In this document: positions 1 to 8,667 of the stretch, one piece after another
How the letters are laid out: every line of letters begins with the position of its first letter
Position numbering within the stretch: the stretch's first letter is position 1
Source of the DNA: Bradyrhizobium sp. AS23.2
GTDB taxonomy: Bacteria > Pseudomonadota > Alphaproteobacteria > Rhizobiales > Xanthobacteraceae
Direction: 5' to 3'
Assembly: GCF_001908185.1 (NCBI RefSeq)
Contig: NZ_LGHM01000097.1
Span: forward strand, 1 to 59,959
DNA: 59,959 bases
Notes under the pieces: generated by a model
The model's database searches: none
What the model saw: only the letters and a program-made list of their open reading frames with translations
What the model was told of the DNA's origin: nothing
Made by a program: the position numbers and the translations under genes

Positions 1-30
1 CTTGTAGCGGAACTCACGCGGAGAGGGATC

Positions 31-1974
31 ATGTACAACGATTCTCTGTTCAACGCTTTCGCTCGGTCGTTCGAGGCGAGAAGCCAGCACGACATGTCGA
101 TGGCGGAATATCTGGAATCGTGTCGAAGCGATCCCATGAAATACGCAAATGCGGCCGAACGACTGCTAGCGGCGATCGGTGAGCCTCAAACGATTGACAC
201 GGCCAAGGACCCACGCCTTGGCCGTATTTTTTTGAACCGCACGATCCGCACCTATCCGGCCTTCGCCGGCTTCTACGGCATGGAAGAAACCATCGAGCGC
301 ATCGTCGGTTTCTTCCGCCACGCGGCGCAGGGCCTCGAAGAGCGCAAGCAGATCCTCTATCTGCTCGGCCCGGTCGGTGGCGGCAAATCCTCGCTCGCCG
401 AGCGGCTCAAGTCGCTGATGGAAGTGCAACCGATCTACGTGCTCAAGGCCGGCGACGAATTGAGCCCGGTGTTCGAGAGCCCGCTCAGCCTGTTCGATCC
501 AGATAACCTTGGGCCGATGCTGGAAGAGAAGTACGGCATTCCGCGCCGGCGTCTCACCGGTCTGATGAGCCCGTGGTGCTACAAGCGGCTCGAAGCCTTT
601 GGCGGCGACATCTCACAATTCCGCGTCGCCAAGATTCAGCCGTCGCGGCTGCGCCAGATCGCAGTCTCCAAGACCGAGCCCGGCGACGAGAACAACCAGG
701 ACATCTCCTCGCTGGTCGGCAAGGTCGATATCCGCAAGCTCGAGACCTATGCGCAGAACGATCCCGACGCCTACAGCTATTCGGGCGGCCTCAACCGCGC
801 CAACCAGGGCATCCTCGAATTCGTCGAGATGTTCAAGGCGCCGATCAAGATGCTGCATCCGCTGCTCACGGCGACGCAGGAGGGCAACTATATCGGCACC
901 GAGAATATCGGTGCGATCCCCTTCACCGGCACCATCCTGGCGCACTCGAACGAGGCCGAGTGGACGAGCTTCAAGTCCAACAAGAACAACGAGGCCTTCA
1001 TCGACCGCATCTGCGTGATCAAGGTGCCGTACGTGCTGCGGGTCACCGAGGAGCAGAAGATCTACGAGAAGCTGATCCAGGGCTCCGAGCTGGCGTCGGC
1101 GCCGTGCGCGCCGTCGACGCTGGAGACGATGGCTCGTTTCTCGGTGATGTCGCGCCTGCGCAGGCACGAGAACTCCACCCTGTTCGGCAAGATGCGGGTG
1201 TACGACGGTGAAAGCCTGAAGGAATCCGATCCGAAGGCGCGCAGCGTCCAGGAGTATCGCGATGCCGCCGGCGTCGACGAGGGCATGGACGGCGTCTCCA
1301 CGCGCTTCGCCTTCAAGATCCTGGCTGCGACCTTCAACCACGATCCGCAGGAAGTCGCTGCCGACGCTGTTCACCTGATGTACGCGCTGGAACAGGCGAT
1401 CCGCCGCGAACAGCTGCCTGAGGAAACCGAGAAGCGCTATCTCGAGTTCATCAAGGCGGAACTCGCGCCGCGCTACGCCGAATTCATCGGCAACGAGATC
1501 CAGAAGGCCTATCTGGAATCCTACACCGACTACGGTCAGAACCTTTTCGACCGCTACGTCGACTATGCAGATGCGTGGATCGAGGATCAGGACTTCAAGG
1601 ATCCCGACACCGGCCAGCTGCTCGATCGCGAATTGTTGAACCAGGAGCTGACCAAGATCGAGAAGCCGGCCGGCATCGCCAACCCGAAGGACTTCCGGAA
1701 TGAGGTGGTCAAGTTCTCGTTACGGGCAAGGGCCCAGAACAGCGGCAAGAACCCGAACTGGACCTCCTATGAGAAGATTCGCGACGTGATCGAAAAGCGG
1801 ATATTCTCTCAGGTCGAGGACCTGCTTCCGGTCATCTCCTTCGGGTCGAAGAAGGACGGCGAGACGGAGAAGAAGCACGGCGAGTTCGTCGCACGCATGG
1901 TGGAGCGCGGCTACACCGAGCGTCAGGTTCGCCGGCTCGTCGAATGGTACATGCGCGTGAAGCAGGCCGGTTGA
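31..1974 (+). CDS. prkA: PrkA family serine protein kinase
   Basis: A 647-residue cytoplasmic protein of the usual PrkA length. An AAA-type P-loop (GPVGGGKS, about residues 113-120) lies in the N-terminal half, and the C-terminal PrkA domain is rich in charged helices. The family (YeaG in E. coli, PrkA in Bacillus) is reported as a Ser/Thr kinase or AAA protease-like factor linked to stationary phase, nitrogen starvation and sporulation. A purine-rich GAGAGGG sits 4 nt before the ATG. It is the first gene of a three-gene set with DUF444 (13-nt gap) and SpoVR, an arrangement conserved in many non-sporing Proteobacteria. The promoter lies outside the window, as only 30 nt precede the start. Confidence 0.95.
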   Translation: MYNDSLFNAFARSFEARSQHDMSMAEYLESCRSDPMKYANAAERLLAAIGEPQTIDTAKDPRLGRIFLNRTIRTYPAFAGFYGMEETIERIVGFFRHAAQGLEERKQILYLLGPVGGGKSSLAERLKSLMEVQPIYVLKAGDELSPVFESPLSLFDPDNLGPMLEEKYGIPRRRLTGLMSPWCYKRLEAFGGDISQFRVAKIQPSRLRQIAVSKTEPGDENNQDISSLVGKVDIRKLETYAQNDPDAYSYSGGLNRANQGILEFVEMFKAPIKMLHPLLTATQEGNYIGTENIGAIPFTGTILAHSNEAEWTSFKSNKNNEAFIDRICVIKVPYVLRVTEEQKIYEKLIQGSELASAPCAPSTLETMARFSVMSRLRRHENSTLFGKMRVYDGESLKESDPKARSVQEYRDAAGVDEGMDGVSTRFAFKILAATFNHDPQEVAADAVHLMYALEQAIRREQLPEETEKRYLEFIKAELAPRYAEFIGNEIQKAYLESYTDYGQNLFDRYVDYADAWIEDQDFKDPDTGQLLDRELLNQELTKIEKPAGIANPKDFRNEVVKFSLRARAQNSGKNPNWTSYEKIRDVIEKRIFSQVEDLLPVISFGSKKDGETEKKHGEFVARMVERGYTERQVRRLVEWYMRVKQAG

Positions 1975-1987
1975 GGCGGATGAGAAA

Positions 1988-3271
1988 GTGGCCATTCACA
2001 TCATTGACAGGCGCCTGAATCCAGGCGGCAAGAGCCTTGAGAACCGTCAGCGGTTCTTGCGTCGGGCCAAGTCCCTGGTGCAGGGTGCCGTCAAGAAGAC
2101 CTCGCAGGACCGCGACATCAAGGACGTCCTGGAGGGGGGTGAGGTCACGATCCCGCTCGACGGCATGCACGAGCCGCGCTTCCGCCGGGAAGGTGGAACC
2201 CGCGACATGGTGCTGCCCGGCAACAAGAAGTTCATCGAGGGCGACTATCTCCAGCGGTCCGGCCAGGGCAGCGCCAAGAATTCCGGTCCAGGCGAAGGCG
2301 ACAGTGAGGACGCCTTCCGCTTCGTGCTGAGCCGCGACGAGTTCGTCGACCTCTTCCTCGACGATCTCGAGCTGCCCGATCTCGCCAAGCGCAAGATCGC
2401 GCAGACCGAGAGCGAGGGTATCCAGCGCGCCGGCTACACCACGTCGGGCTCGCCGGCCAACATCTCGGTGAGCCGCACGGTGCAGCTCGCGCTCGCCCGC
2501 CGCATCGCGCTCCGCCGTCCGCGCAAGAGCGAGATCGAGGAGCTGGAAGCCGAGATCGCCGCCTGCACCGACGAGGACGTGCGTGCCGAGCTCGTCGAAA
2601 AGCTCGAGATGCTCAAGGCCAAATCCAAGCGCATTCCCTTCATCGATCCGCTGGACATCCGCTACCGCCGCTTCGAGACGGTGCCGCGGCCGGTGGCGCA
2701 GGCGGTGATGTTCTGCCTGATGGACGTTTCCGGCTCGATGTCCGAGCACATGAAGGATCTCGCCAAGCGCTTCTACATGCTGCTCTACGTGTTCCTGAAA
2801 CGCCGCTACAAGCATGTCGAGATCGTCTTCATCCGCCACACCGACCGCGCCGAGGAGGTCGACGAGCAGACCTTCTTCTACGGCCCGGCGTCGGGTGGCA
2901 CGCTGGTCTCCAGCGCGCTCCAGGCGATGTACGAGATCGTGCGCGAGCGCTTCAATCCGACGGACTGGAATATCTACGCCGCGCAAGCGTCCGACGGCGA
3001 CAACTCCTATTCCGACGGCGAGCTCACGGGCATGCTGCTGACCGACAAGATCCTGCCGGTCTGCCAGTTCTTCGCCTATCTCGAGGTCGGGGAGTCCGGC
3101 GGGAGCGCCTTCGATCTCTCCGACTCCTCGCTCTGGACTCTCTACGAGCGCATGCGCAACAGCGGCGCGCCGCTCTCGATGCGCAAGGTCAGCGAGCGCA
3201 GCGAGATCTTCCCGGTGTTCCACGACCTGTTCCAGCGTCGCGAAACAGCCCAGGAGAAGGTCGCTCCATGA
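1988..3271 (+). CDS. YeaH/YhbH family protein (DUF444)
   Basis: A 427-residue DUF444 protein. A von Willebrand-like segment carries a MIDAS-type DVSGSMS motif near residue 246, preceded by a charged Glu/Arg/Lys helix. The start is GTG; a nearby ATG at 1980 is out of frame, and no suitable in-frame ATG occurs until deep in the conserved region. The gene lies 13 nt after prkA and its stop overlaps the ATG of the SpoVR gene (ATGA), so the three are probably translationally coupled. In the family it always travels with PrkA and SpoVR. The biochemical role is unknown; metal-dependent protein binding through the VWA fold is inferred from the motif. Confidence 0.93.
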   Translation: MAIHIIDRRLNPGGKSLENRQRFLRRAKSLVQGAVKKTSQDRDIKDVLEGGEVTIPLDGMHEPRFRREGGTRDMVLPGNKKFIEGDYLQRSGQGSAKNSGPGEGDSEDAFRFVLSRDEFVDLFLDDLELPDLAKRKIAQTESEGIQRAGYTTSGSPANISVSRTVQLALARRIALRRPRKSEIEELEAEIAACTDEDVRAELVEKLEMLKAKSKRIPFIDPLDIRYRRFETVPRPVAQAVMFCLMDVSGSMSEHMKDLAKRFYMLLYVFLKRRYKHVEIVFIRHTDRAEEVDEQTFFYGPASGGTLVSSALQAMYEIVRERFNPTDWNIYAAQASDGDNSYSDGELTGMLLTDKILPVCQFFAYLEVGESGGSAFDLSDSSLWTLYERMRNSGAPLSMRKVSERSEIFPVFHDLFQRRETAQEKVAP

Positions 3272-4803
3272 CGGAAAGATTGTTCGAGGGCGCGGATTGG
3301 GACTTCCACACCTTGCAGCGCATTACCGATGCCTGCGAGGAACTGGCCAAGAACGATCTCGGGCTCGACGTCTATCCAAACCAGATCGAGGTCATCACCG
3401 CCGAGCAGATGCTGGATGCCTACTCCTCCGTCGGCATGCCCCTGTTCTACAAGCACTGGTCCTTCGGCAAGCATTTCGCGTTCCACGAGGCGTCCTATCG
3501 TAAGGGCCTGATGGGACTCGCCTATGAGATCGTGATCAACTCCTCGCCCTGCATCTCCTACCTCATGGAGGAGAATACGGCGACGATGCAGACCCTGGTG
3601 ATCGCGCACGCCGCTTTCGGCCACAACCACTTCTTCAAGAACAACTATTTGTTCAAGCAGTGGACCGACGCCGACGGCATCCTGGACTATCTCGATTTCG
3701 CCAAGAATTACGTTGCGACCTGCGAGGAGCGCTACGGCCGCGTCGAGGTCGAGCGCACGCTGGACGCCGCGCACGCGCTGATGTCGCACGGCATCTACCG
3801 CTATCCCGGCAAGAAGAAGCTGGACTTGCGCGCCGAAGAGAAGCGGGCAGGGCGGCGCCGCCAGCACGAGGAGGAAGTCTTCAACGATCTCTGGCGCACC
3901 GTGCCCAAGGGCGCGGCCAAGAGCCGCTCCGCTCTCAGCATCGAACGCCGCCGCAAGCTGCTCGGCCTGCCGCAGGAAAACCTGCTCTACTTCCTGGAGA
4001 AGAGCGCACCGCGGCTTGCGCCCTGGCAGCGCGAGCTGCTGCGCATCGTCCGCCATATCGCGCAGTATTTCTATCCGCAGAGCCAGACCAAGGTGATGAA
4101 CGAGGGGACGGCGACCTACGTCCACTATCGCATCTTGAGCAAGCTGCACGAGCAGGGCCGCATCACCGACGGCAACTTCCTCGAATTTCTGCAGTCGCAC
4201 ACCAACGTCGTGTTCCAGCCCGAATTCGACGATCCGCGCTTCTCCGGCTTCAATCCCTATGCGCTCGGTTTTGCCATGATGCAGGACATCGAGCGCATCG
4301 TCACCAGGCCGGAAGACGAGGATCGCGAATGGTTTCCCGATATCGCCGGGAAGAACGACGTCATGGGCGTGCTGCGTGACGTCTGGGCCAATTACCGCGA
4401 CGAGAGCTTCATCGGCCAGTTCCTGAGCCCGAAGCTGATGCGGCACTTCCGCATGTTCCACCTGCACGACGATCCCGAGGAGCGCGCCGGCATCCGGGTC
4501 GATGCCATCCACGACGAGCGCGGCTTCCGCCGCGTCCGGCGCGAGCTGGCGCGGCAGCACGATGTCGGCTTCATCGACGCCAATATCGAGGTGGTCGACG
4601 TCGATCTCTCGGGCGATCGCCGCCTGATCCTGCATCACCACGTCATCAAGGGCTCGCAGCTCAACGAGACCGACGCCAAGCGGGTGCTCCAGCATCTGGC
4701 CGATCTCTGGACCTATGACGTCTCGCTGATCGAGGTCGATGCCAACGACAAGGTCTTGCGTGAATATGTCGTGAGCCCGCGCCCGATCCCGGCGGCGGCC
4801 TGA
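3268..4803 (+). CDS. SpoVR family protein
   Basis: A 511-residue SpoVR/YcgB protein. The name comes from a Bacillus gene needed for spore cortex formation, but the family is widespread in non-sporing bacteria such as this one. The sequence is soluble, with no signal peptide or membrane segments, and has conserved aromatic and His-rich stretches such as HAAFGHNHFFKNN and NEGTATYVHY. The latter resembles a metallopeptidase helix, but I cannot assign catalysis. It shares 4 nt with the DUF444 gene upstream and ends the operon. Regulation is probably shared with prkA and linked to stress or starvation. Confidence 0.94.
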   Translation: MTERLFEGADWDFHTLQRITDACEELAKNDLGLDVYPNQIEVITAEQMLDAYSSVGMPLFYKHWSFGKHFAFHEASYRKGLMGLAYEIVINSSPCISYLMEENTATMQTLVIAHAAFGHNHFFKNNYLFKQWTDADGILDYLDFAKNYVATCEERYGRVEVERTLDAAHALMSHGIYRYPGKKKLDLRAEEKRAGRRRQHEEEVFNDLWRTVPKGAAKSRSALSIERRRKLLGLPQENLLYFLEKSAPRLAPWQRELLRIVRHIAQYFYPQSQTKVMNEGTATYVHYRILSKLHEQGRITDGNFLEFLQSHTNVVFQPEFDDPRFSGFNPYALGFAMMQDIERIVTRPEDEDREWFPDIAGKNDVMGVLRDVWANYRDESFIGQFLSPKLMRHFRMFHLHDDPEERAGIRVDAIHDERGFRRVRRELARQHDVGFIDANIEVVDVDLSGDRRLILHHHVIKGSQLNETDAKRVLQHLADLWTYDVSLIEVDANDKVLREYVVSPRPIPAAA

Positions 4804-4812
4804 CGCCGCCGT

Positions 4813-5259
4813 TTATGTTGAGCGCTTCCTGGCAGGCTTGCTTTTGGCCTTGGACGTGTTCAGGGCCACCGCCGCGCGGATCAGCGCTTTAAACGCTTTC
4901 TCGTCGATCTTCGCACCCTCGTGGAAATCGATGGCGCGCCGCACATTTCCTTCGAGGCTGGAATTGAACAGGCCGGTGGGGTCATCCAGTGCCGCGCCCT
5001 TCGCAAACGTCATCTTCACAACGGCCTTGTAGGTCTCGCCGGTGCAGATGATGCCGTCGTGCTCCCACACGGGAACGCCGCGCCACTTCCACTCCTCGAC
5101 GACGTCGGGGTCGGCCTCCTTGATCAGGCCGCGGAGCCGTTTGAGCGTCTCGCCGCGCCAGTCGCCGAGCTCCTTGATCCGGCCGTCGATCAGCCTGGAG
5201 GGCGAAGGCCCATTCGCTTCCTTCGCGCTGCTCTGTTTTGCCGTCACGGCTTTCTTCAT
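4813..5259 (-). CDS. DUF1801 (YdhG-like) domain protein
   Basis: A 148-residue soluble protein. The central part (about residues 30-135) has the DUF1801 pattern, including GETLKRLRGLIKEADPDV, EEWKWRGVPVWEHDG and FAKGAALDDP. Both ends are Lys/Ala-rich (KAKSKPARKRST at the C terminus), which could favour nucleic-acid binding. I chose the start MKKAVTAK, preceded by a purine-rich GAGGCGAG; the frame stays open 17 codons further but runs into the upstream gene. It lies 13 nt after a small membrane protein gene and is probably cotranscribed with it. It converges on the SpoVR gene with a 9-nt gap. The family has no established reaction. Confidence 0.85.
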   Translation of the reverse strand: MKKAVTAKQSSAKEANGPSPSRLIDGRIKELGDWRGETLKRLRGLIKEADPDVVEEWKWRGVPVWEHDGIICTGETYKAVVKMTFAKGAALDDPTGLFNSSLEGNVRRAIDFHEGAKIDEKAFKALIRAAVALNTSKAKSKPARKRST

Positions 5260-5272
5260 GATCTCGCCTCGT

Positions 5273-5479
5273 TCACGCGTTGCCGCGGCGGCTGACATAG
5301 GGCAGCGCAAACAGATAGAGGCCGGTGATCAGCAACGGAATCAGCGGCACGAGCGCCAGGAAGCCGATCCACGTCGCCTGGACCTGCTGGGTCATGGCGA
5401 CGATGTTCGCGATGACGGCGAGCGTGAAAGCGATCGACAGCCAGCGATGAATCTGCCGGATCCACTTGTTCGAGCTCAT
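5273..5479 (-). CDS. Small two-helix membrane protein
   Basis: A 68-residue protein with two predicted transmembrane helices, roughly residues 10-30 and 36-59. The first part (KWIRQIHRWLSIAFTLAVIA) recalls the first helix of PepSY-type membrane proteins, but it is too short to assign to that family. The start is supported by a GAGGAG ribosome site 7 nt upstream. It sits 13 nt ahead of the DUF1801 gene and 45 nt after the SRPBCC gene, all on the same strand, so one transcript from the ArsR-controlled promoter may cover the four genes. The function is unknown. Confidence 0.75.
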   Translation of the reverse strand: MSSNKWIRQIHRWLSIAFTLAVIANIVAMTQQVQATWIGFLALVPLIPLLITGLYLFALPYVSRRGNA

Positions 5480-5524
5480 TGGGATCTCCTCTGGGAATAA
5501 TCGGAATAGCGGCCGGCGGGGAAG

Positions 5525-5956
5525 TTAGTCTGCCCGCGCCAGCACCTCGTCCAGCTTGGCAAAAAACTGCTTCCAGCCGGCATGTGCGCCGCCATAGGCC
5601 TGCTTCTGCGTCGGGCTGAAGCCCGCCTGCTCGACCCGCAAATGCGTGCCGGCGCCCGTCGGCGTGAGCGTGAAGGTCACCACGCTTTTCAGATCGAAGG
5701 CCGCGTCCTCATGCGAGAAATTCCATGTGTAGGCGAGGCTGCGTTGCGGCTCGATGGTGAGCACCTCGCAGTCCAGCACGCCGCCCCACTCGCCGCGAAG
5801 ATTGAAGCGATGACCGACGACAGGCATGAAGTCGTTCTTCATCAGCCATTCCTCGATCAGATGCGGCTGCGTCAGCGCGCGCCAGATCCGCTCCGCCGGA
5901 AAGGAAAACTCGCGCTCGACGACCACGGAGCGTGTCTCGGCTGCAGCTTCGGTCAT
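5525..5956 (-). CDS. SRPBCC (AHSA1-like) domain protein
   Basis: A 143-residue START/Bet v1-like protein of the AHSA1 group. Typical landmarks are EREFSFPAERIWRALTQPHL near the N terminus, the central RGEWGGVLDCEVL strand pair, and the C-terminal helix (HAGWKQFFAKLDEVLARAD). The family binds small hydrophobic ligands or partners; the specific ligand here is unknown. The chosen ATG (MTEAAAETRS) overlaps the stop of the upstream ArsR gene as ATGA. Paired ArsR-SRPBCC operons are common, and the pair normally responds to a small molecule or stress. Confidence 0.88.
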   Translation of the reverse strand: MTEAAAETRSVVVEREFSFPAERIWRALTQPHLIEEWLMKNDFMPVVGHRFNLRGEWGGVLDCEVLTIEPQRSLAYTWNFSHEDAAFDLKSVVTFTLTPTGAGTHLRVEQAGFSPTQKQAYGGAHAGWKQFFAKLDEVLARAD

Positions 5957-6276
5957 TGGTCCATCCTCTTCAGGAGATCGTCGAGAGCATCGAGCCGGTT
6001 CTGCCAAAACCCGGCCATCTGGCTGGTCCAGTCGATCAGCGGATTGAGCGCACCAGGCTGCGCGCTGTAATGGGTCTGGCGTCCCTCGTGGCGATCACGT
6101 ACCAGCCCGGCCTGCTTCAGCGCGCCGAGATGCTTTGAGACCGCCGGCTGGGAAACGCCTGATCGCGCCGTCAGTGCCCCGACCGTCTGCTCGCCCTCGC
6201 GACACAGCCGCTCGAAGATCGCCCGCCGGGTGGGGTCGGCAAGCGTCCTGAACAGGAGGTCGTGAGCGGCGGACAT
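5953..6276 (-). CDS. ArsR family winged-helix repressor
   Basis: A 107-residue ArsR-type regulator. The winged-helix region includes FRTLADPTRRAIFERLCREG, a recognition helix (SGVSQPAVSKHLGALKQAGL) and the wing (VRDRHEGRQTHYS). No Cys-based metal site is visible, which matches the SRPBCC-associated branch. I prefer MSAAHDL as start because the ATG 18 nt upstream (6294) lies inside a 13-bp palindrome that is better read as an operator; neither start has a strong ribosome site. Autoregulation through 6291-6328 is inferred. The downstream gene overlaps by 4 nt. Confidence 0.88.
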   Translation of the reverse strand: MSAAHDLLFRTLADPTRRAIFERLCREGEQTVGALTARSGVSQPAVSKHLGALKQAGLVRDRHEGRQTHYSAQPGALNPLIDWTSQMAGFWQNRLDALDDLLKRMDQ

Positions 6277-6290
6277 GAGAAATTCATAAC

Positions 6291-6328
6291 CCATAAGTTA
6301 TGGATTAACTCATAACCACACGGTTATG
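6291..6328. promoter_or_regulatory. Two palindromic candidate ArsR operators
   Basis: Two perfect inverted repeats occur just upstream of the ArsR start: CCATAAGTTATGG at 6291-6303 and CATAACCACACGGTTATG at 6311-6328. Both contain the half-site CATAA/TTATG and their centres are about 22-23 bp apart, roughly two helical turns. This fits binding by ArsR dimers in an autoregulated promoter. The assignment rests on symmetry and position only. Confidence 0.6.
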
Positions 6329-6381
6329 GGTAAGTCAAGGGCGATGGGAGTATGTAGCGCTCGCCCGCGCAACTCTCTCCA

Positions 6382-6468
6382 CCGTCATTGCGAGGAGCCC
6401 TCGCGACGAAGCAATCCAGTCTATCTCCGCGGAGCGACTGGATTGCTTCGCTGCGCTCGCAATGACGG
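6382..6468. repeat. Family A palindrome, copy 1
   Basis: An imperfect palindrome that begins CCGTCATTGCGAGGAG and ends CTCGCAATGACGG, with internal arms GAAGCAATCCAG and CTGGATTGCTTC. It is one of ten related copies in this window and lies downstream of the DsrE-like gene. Confidence 0.9.
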
Positions 6469-6493
6469 AGAACGTGGCAGCGCCTCGCGCGAC

Positions 6494-6943
6494 CTACGGC
6501 CGCAGATAGAGATAGCCCTGCGATTGAAGTTCGGCCAGACGAACCACGCCGCCCTTCTCCGCGCTGACGAAGCCGGGCAGCAGATCCGTGAGCGTGACAT
6601 TCTGCGCCTTCATCGTGTTGCCGCAGGCGGCGAGCTCGACGCCGTCCTTGGAGAAATCGCCGACGCGTTTGCTGACGTCAGGGGTGGCCTGCGCCGATTG
6701 AAACGCCTTCAGCGCCGGCCCGTGGATCACCAGCGCGATGGTGACATGGTCGGGCCCTCCGACGCCGTCGATGTGGTTCTGGATGTTACCGAGCACGAAA
6801 TTGACCTTCTCGGCATCGCTGAGATGGTAGACGACCCTGAGCTTGTTGCCCGCTCCGGCTTCCGTCGCGGCCTTCGCGCTCGAGGCGCCGAGTGCTGCGC
6901 CCAGGGCTGATACCGCGCTCCACAGGATGTTCCGGCGGTTCAT
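6494..6943 (-). CDS. Exported DsrE/DsrF-like protein
   Basis: A 149-residue protein with an N-terminal export signal (about residues 1-26, starting MNRRNILWS and ending near SSAKA; the Arg pair makes Tat export possible). The rest fits the DsrE-like fold: KLRVVYHLSDAEKVNFVLGN, then VTIALVIHGPALKAF, and a Cys in ELAACGNTMKAQN at the position where DsrE proteins carry a sulfur-handling Cys. A role in periplasmic sulfur transfer is possible but not shown. It is transcribed alone, about 40 nt from the next gene on the same strand. Confidence 0.85.
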   Translation of the reverse strand: MNRRNILWSAVSALGAALGASSAKAATEAGAGNKLRVVYHLSDAEKVNFVLGNIQNHIDGVGGPDHVTIALVIHGPALKAFQSAQATPDVSKRVGDFSKDGVELAACGNTMKAQNVTLTDLLPGFVSAEKGGVVRLAELQSQGYLYLRP

Positions 6944-6984
6944 GGCGATCTCCCTCGATCGAGCCCGATTTCACCGACTACATA

Positions 6985-7605
6985 TCACTTGTGGCGCAGC
7001 GCGGCGAGTTCCTTGCGGTCGGTCACCAGCGAGGCGCATTCGCTGTTGTCGGTGCGATCGAGCCGGAAAATCCCGTCGTCGGCGCCGGCCACCAGCGACT
7101 GCTCGGCATCGTCATCCGGCTTGTTGTTCTGCCAGACCCTGACCCGCGCGAGCCGCACGATCGCCGACTTGTCGTCCTTGGAGAGCGCCACGCCGATGCC
7201 GCCGCCCTCGCAGTCGACGCCGCAACCGAGGCGCACCTCGTTGCCGTTTTTGGTGAACACGGCGTGGCCGCACGAGCCGCTGGAGTCGAAATCGCCGCTG
7301 CGGTGGCGGTACCTGAAGCCGAGGCGGAAGGAGTTATGGAGCTCCTTGTCCTCCTTGTCGTACTCCGCCGAGATCAGCAGCTTCATCGAGGCGACCTTCT
7401 GCTTCGGGTGCCGCGCCAGATGCTCTGCATCATAGTGTCTGATGAAGCAGGCATAGGCCTTGTCGCCGGGCATACCGGCATACATGCGTGCGTTGAAGGT
7501 CTCGGCCTCGGCCTTGGTTGGCTCGCGCGTGTCGTCGGCCTCGTCGGCCCGGGCGGCGCCGACGGATGCGGCAAGGACCAGCGGAAGGACGAGGGCAAGC
7601 TTCAT
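6985..7605 (-). CDS. Secreted hypothetical protein
   Basis: A 206-residue protein with a clear signal peptide (Lys-Leu start, hydrophobic core, cleavage near GAARA-DEADD). The mature part contains FNARMYAGMPGDKAYACFIR, a Cys-rich central part (SSGSCGHAVF and GCGVDCEGGGIGVALS) and a final DRTDNSECASL. The paired cysteines suggest disulfides in the periplasm. The frame continues 54 codons upstream, but the ATG at 7605 is where the signal peptide begins, so I chose it. I do not recognise a characterised family. Confidence 0.8.
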   Translation of the reverse strand: MKLALVLPLVLAASVGAARADEADDTREPTKAEAETFNARMYAGMPGDKAYACFIRHYDAEHLARHPKQKVASMKLLISAEYDKEDKELHNSFRLGFRYRHRSGDFDSSGSCGHAVFTKNGNEVRLGCGVDCEGGGIGVALSKDDKSAIVRLARVRVWQNNKPDDDAEQSLVAGADDGIFRLDRTDNSECASLVTDRKELAALRHK

Positions 7606-7820
7606 GATCGCACCGGACGTGTGAGCCGTTGACGGCCCCCATCGGGACGGTGGGAGCCAACTGGCGGTTAGTCGCAGGCCGGGCGCCGCGCGTTCAAGTG
7701 CTGCGCGTTCAAGTTGCTCTTGCCTCGCAGTCCTGCGGGGGTCTTGCCTTGAGTTCCATCTTAACACTTTTGAAGGAGGGCATTTGGTAAACCACTGGTT
7801 GTTGCTATTGGTCGGTGGTG

Positions 7821-8399
7821 ATGGAAATGTCCGTCAGTCAAAACTTGCCCAACGTTGCAATTGGCTATTCCCGAGTGCGGCTGCTGAAGCTGCTGGCGGC
7901 CGGCCTGCTGCTGACACTCGTGTGTGGCGCGCTCGCGCTCAACTGGCACCTCGGCAAGAACATCACCACGTTCCAGATAGCCGCCTGTTATATTGGCGTT
8001 GCGTTGTTCGGCCTTGCCACCTGCAAGACACTCTGGACGTTGATCTCCTCCAGGGAGCCGGTCGTCTTCATCAGCCGTGTCGGCATTCGTGACACCAGGA
8101 TCGCCGACGAGACCATCGCCTGGAAATCTGTGCGGGATATACTGATCTGGCAGCATCGCAATCAGAAGATCGTGGTGCTCAAACTTGATCCCCTCCTCGC
8201 ACAGCGGTTCGCCGGGGGGCTTCTCAAGCGCGTATTGTCGCTAATGAACAAGGCGCTTGGTGCGGACGGCGTGGTCGTCAATGCCGGCGGCCTGACCATG
8301 GAAGCCGAAACACTTTTCGATACCTGCAAGCAATACTGGACCGCCGGCCGATTAGCGTATCATGGCCGCGCCGTGCCTGAGCCTGAGCCCGTCAGCTAG
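7821..8399 (+). CDS. Two-helix membrane protein, STM3941-like
   Basis: A protein of about 192 residues with two adjacent hydrophobic helices near residues 20-45 and 50-72, then a soluble domain (FISRVGIRDTRIADETIAWKS, then DILIWQHRNQKIVVLKLDP). This layout, two helices followed by a PH-like segment with a Trp, resembles STM3941/PH-like membrane proteins, but the match is from general pattern only. Several start codons lie close together (GTG 7815, ATG 7821, ATG 7827), and none has a strong ribosome site. It is divergent from the secreted protein gene across about 215 nt. The function is unknown. Confidence 0.7.
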   Translation: MEMSVSQNLPNVAIGYSRVRLLKLLAAGLLLTLVCGALALNWHLGKNITTFQIAACYIGVALFGLATCKTLWTLISSREPVVFISRVGIRDTRIADETIAWKSVRDILIWQHRNQKIVVLKLDPLLAQRFAGGLLKRVLSLMNKALGADGVVVNAGGLTMEAETLFDTCKQYWTAGRLAYHGRAVPEPEPVS

Positions 8400-8667
8400 A
8401 ACGGCGCGGAGCTCCCGGCATCGGGTAAGATGCTGTGCATCGTAGCGCGCGGACGAGGCAGGCATAGGTCCACGTTCCTAGGTGAGCCCGCACCAGCCTT
8501 AGTCGCCGTCGGATCAGGAAGGTTCAATCCTTGCTGCGGTTTTGCCCGGGAACTCGACGCCGATGTCTATGACATTGTCGCGGTTCATCAATGTGATAGT
8601 CTTCACAGACTGCAGTATTTCGCAGTCGTAAGCTGATCCGCCTTTGCAAGTTTGTGGAGTCCCCTTA

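Noticed and set aside
1832..3223. 463-codon open frame on the minus strand across the DUF444 gene
   Set aside because: It lies opposite a conserved gene, is rich in low-complexity Ala/Arg/His typical of antisense frames in high-GC DNA, and has no domain.
8430..8636. 68-codon frame ahead of the cyclase-FGE gene
   Set aside because: No ribosome site, no recognisable content; better seen as leader or spacer DNA.
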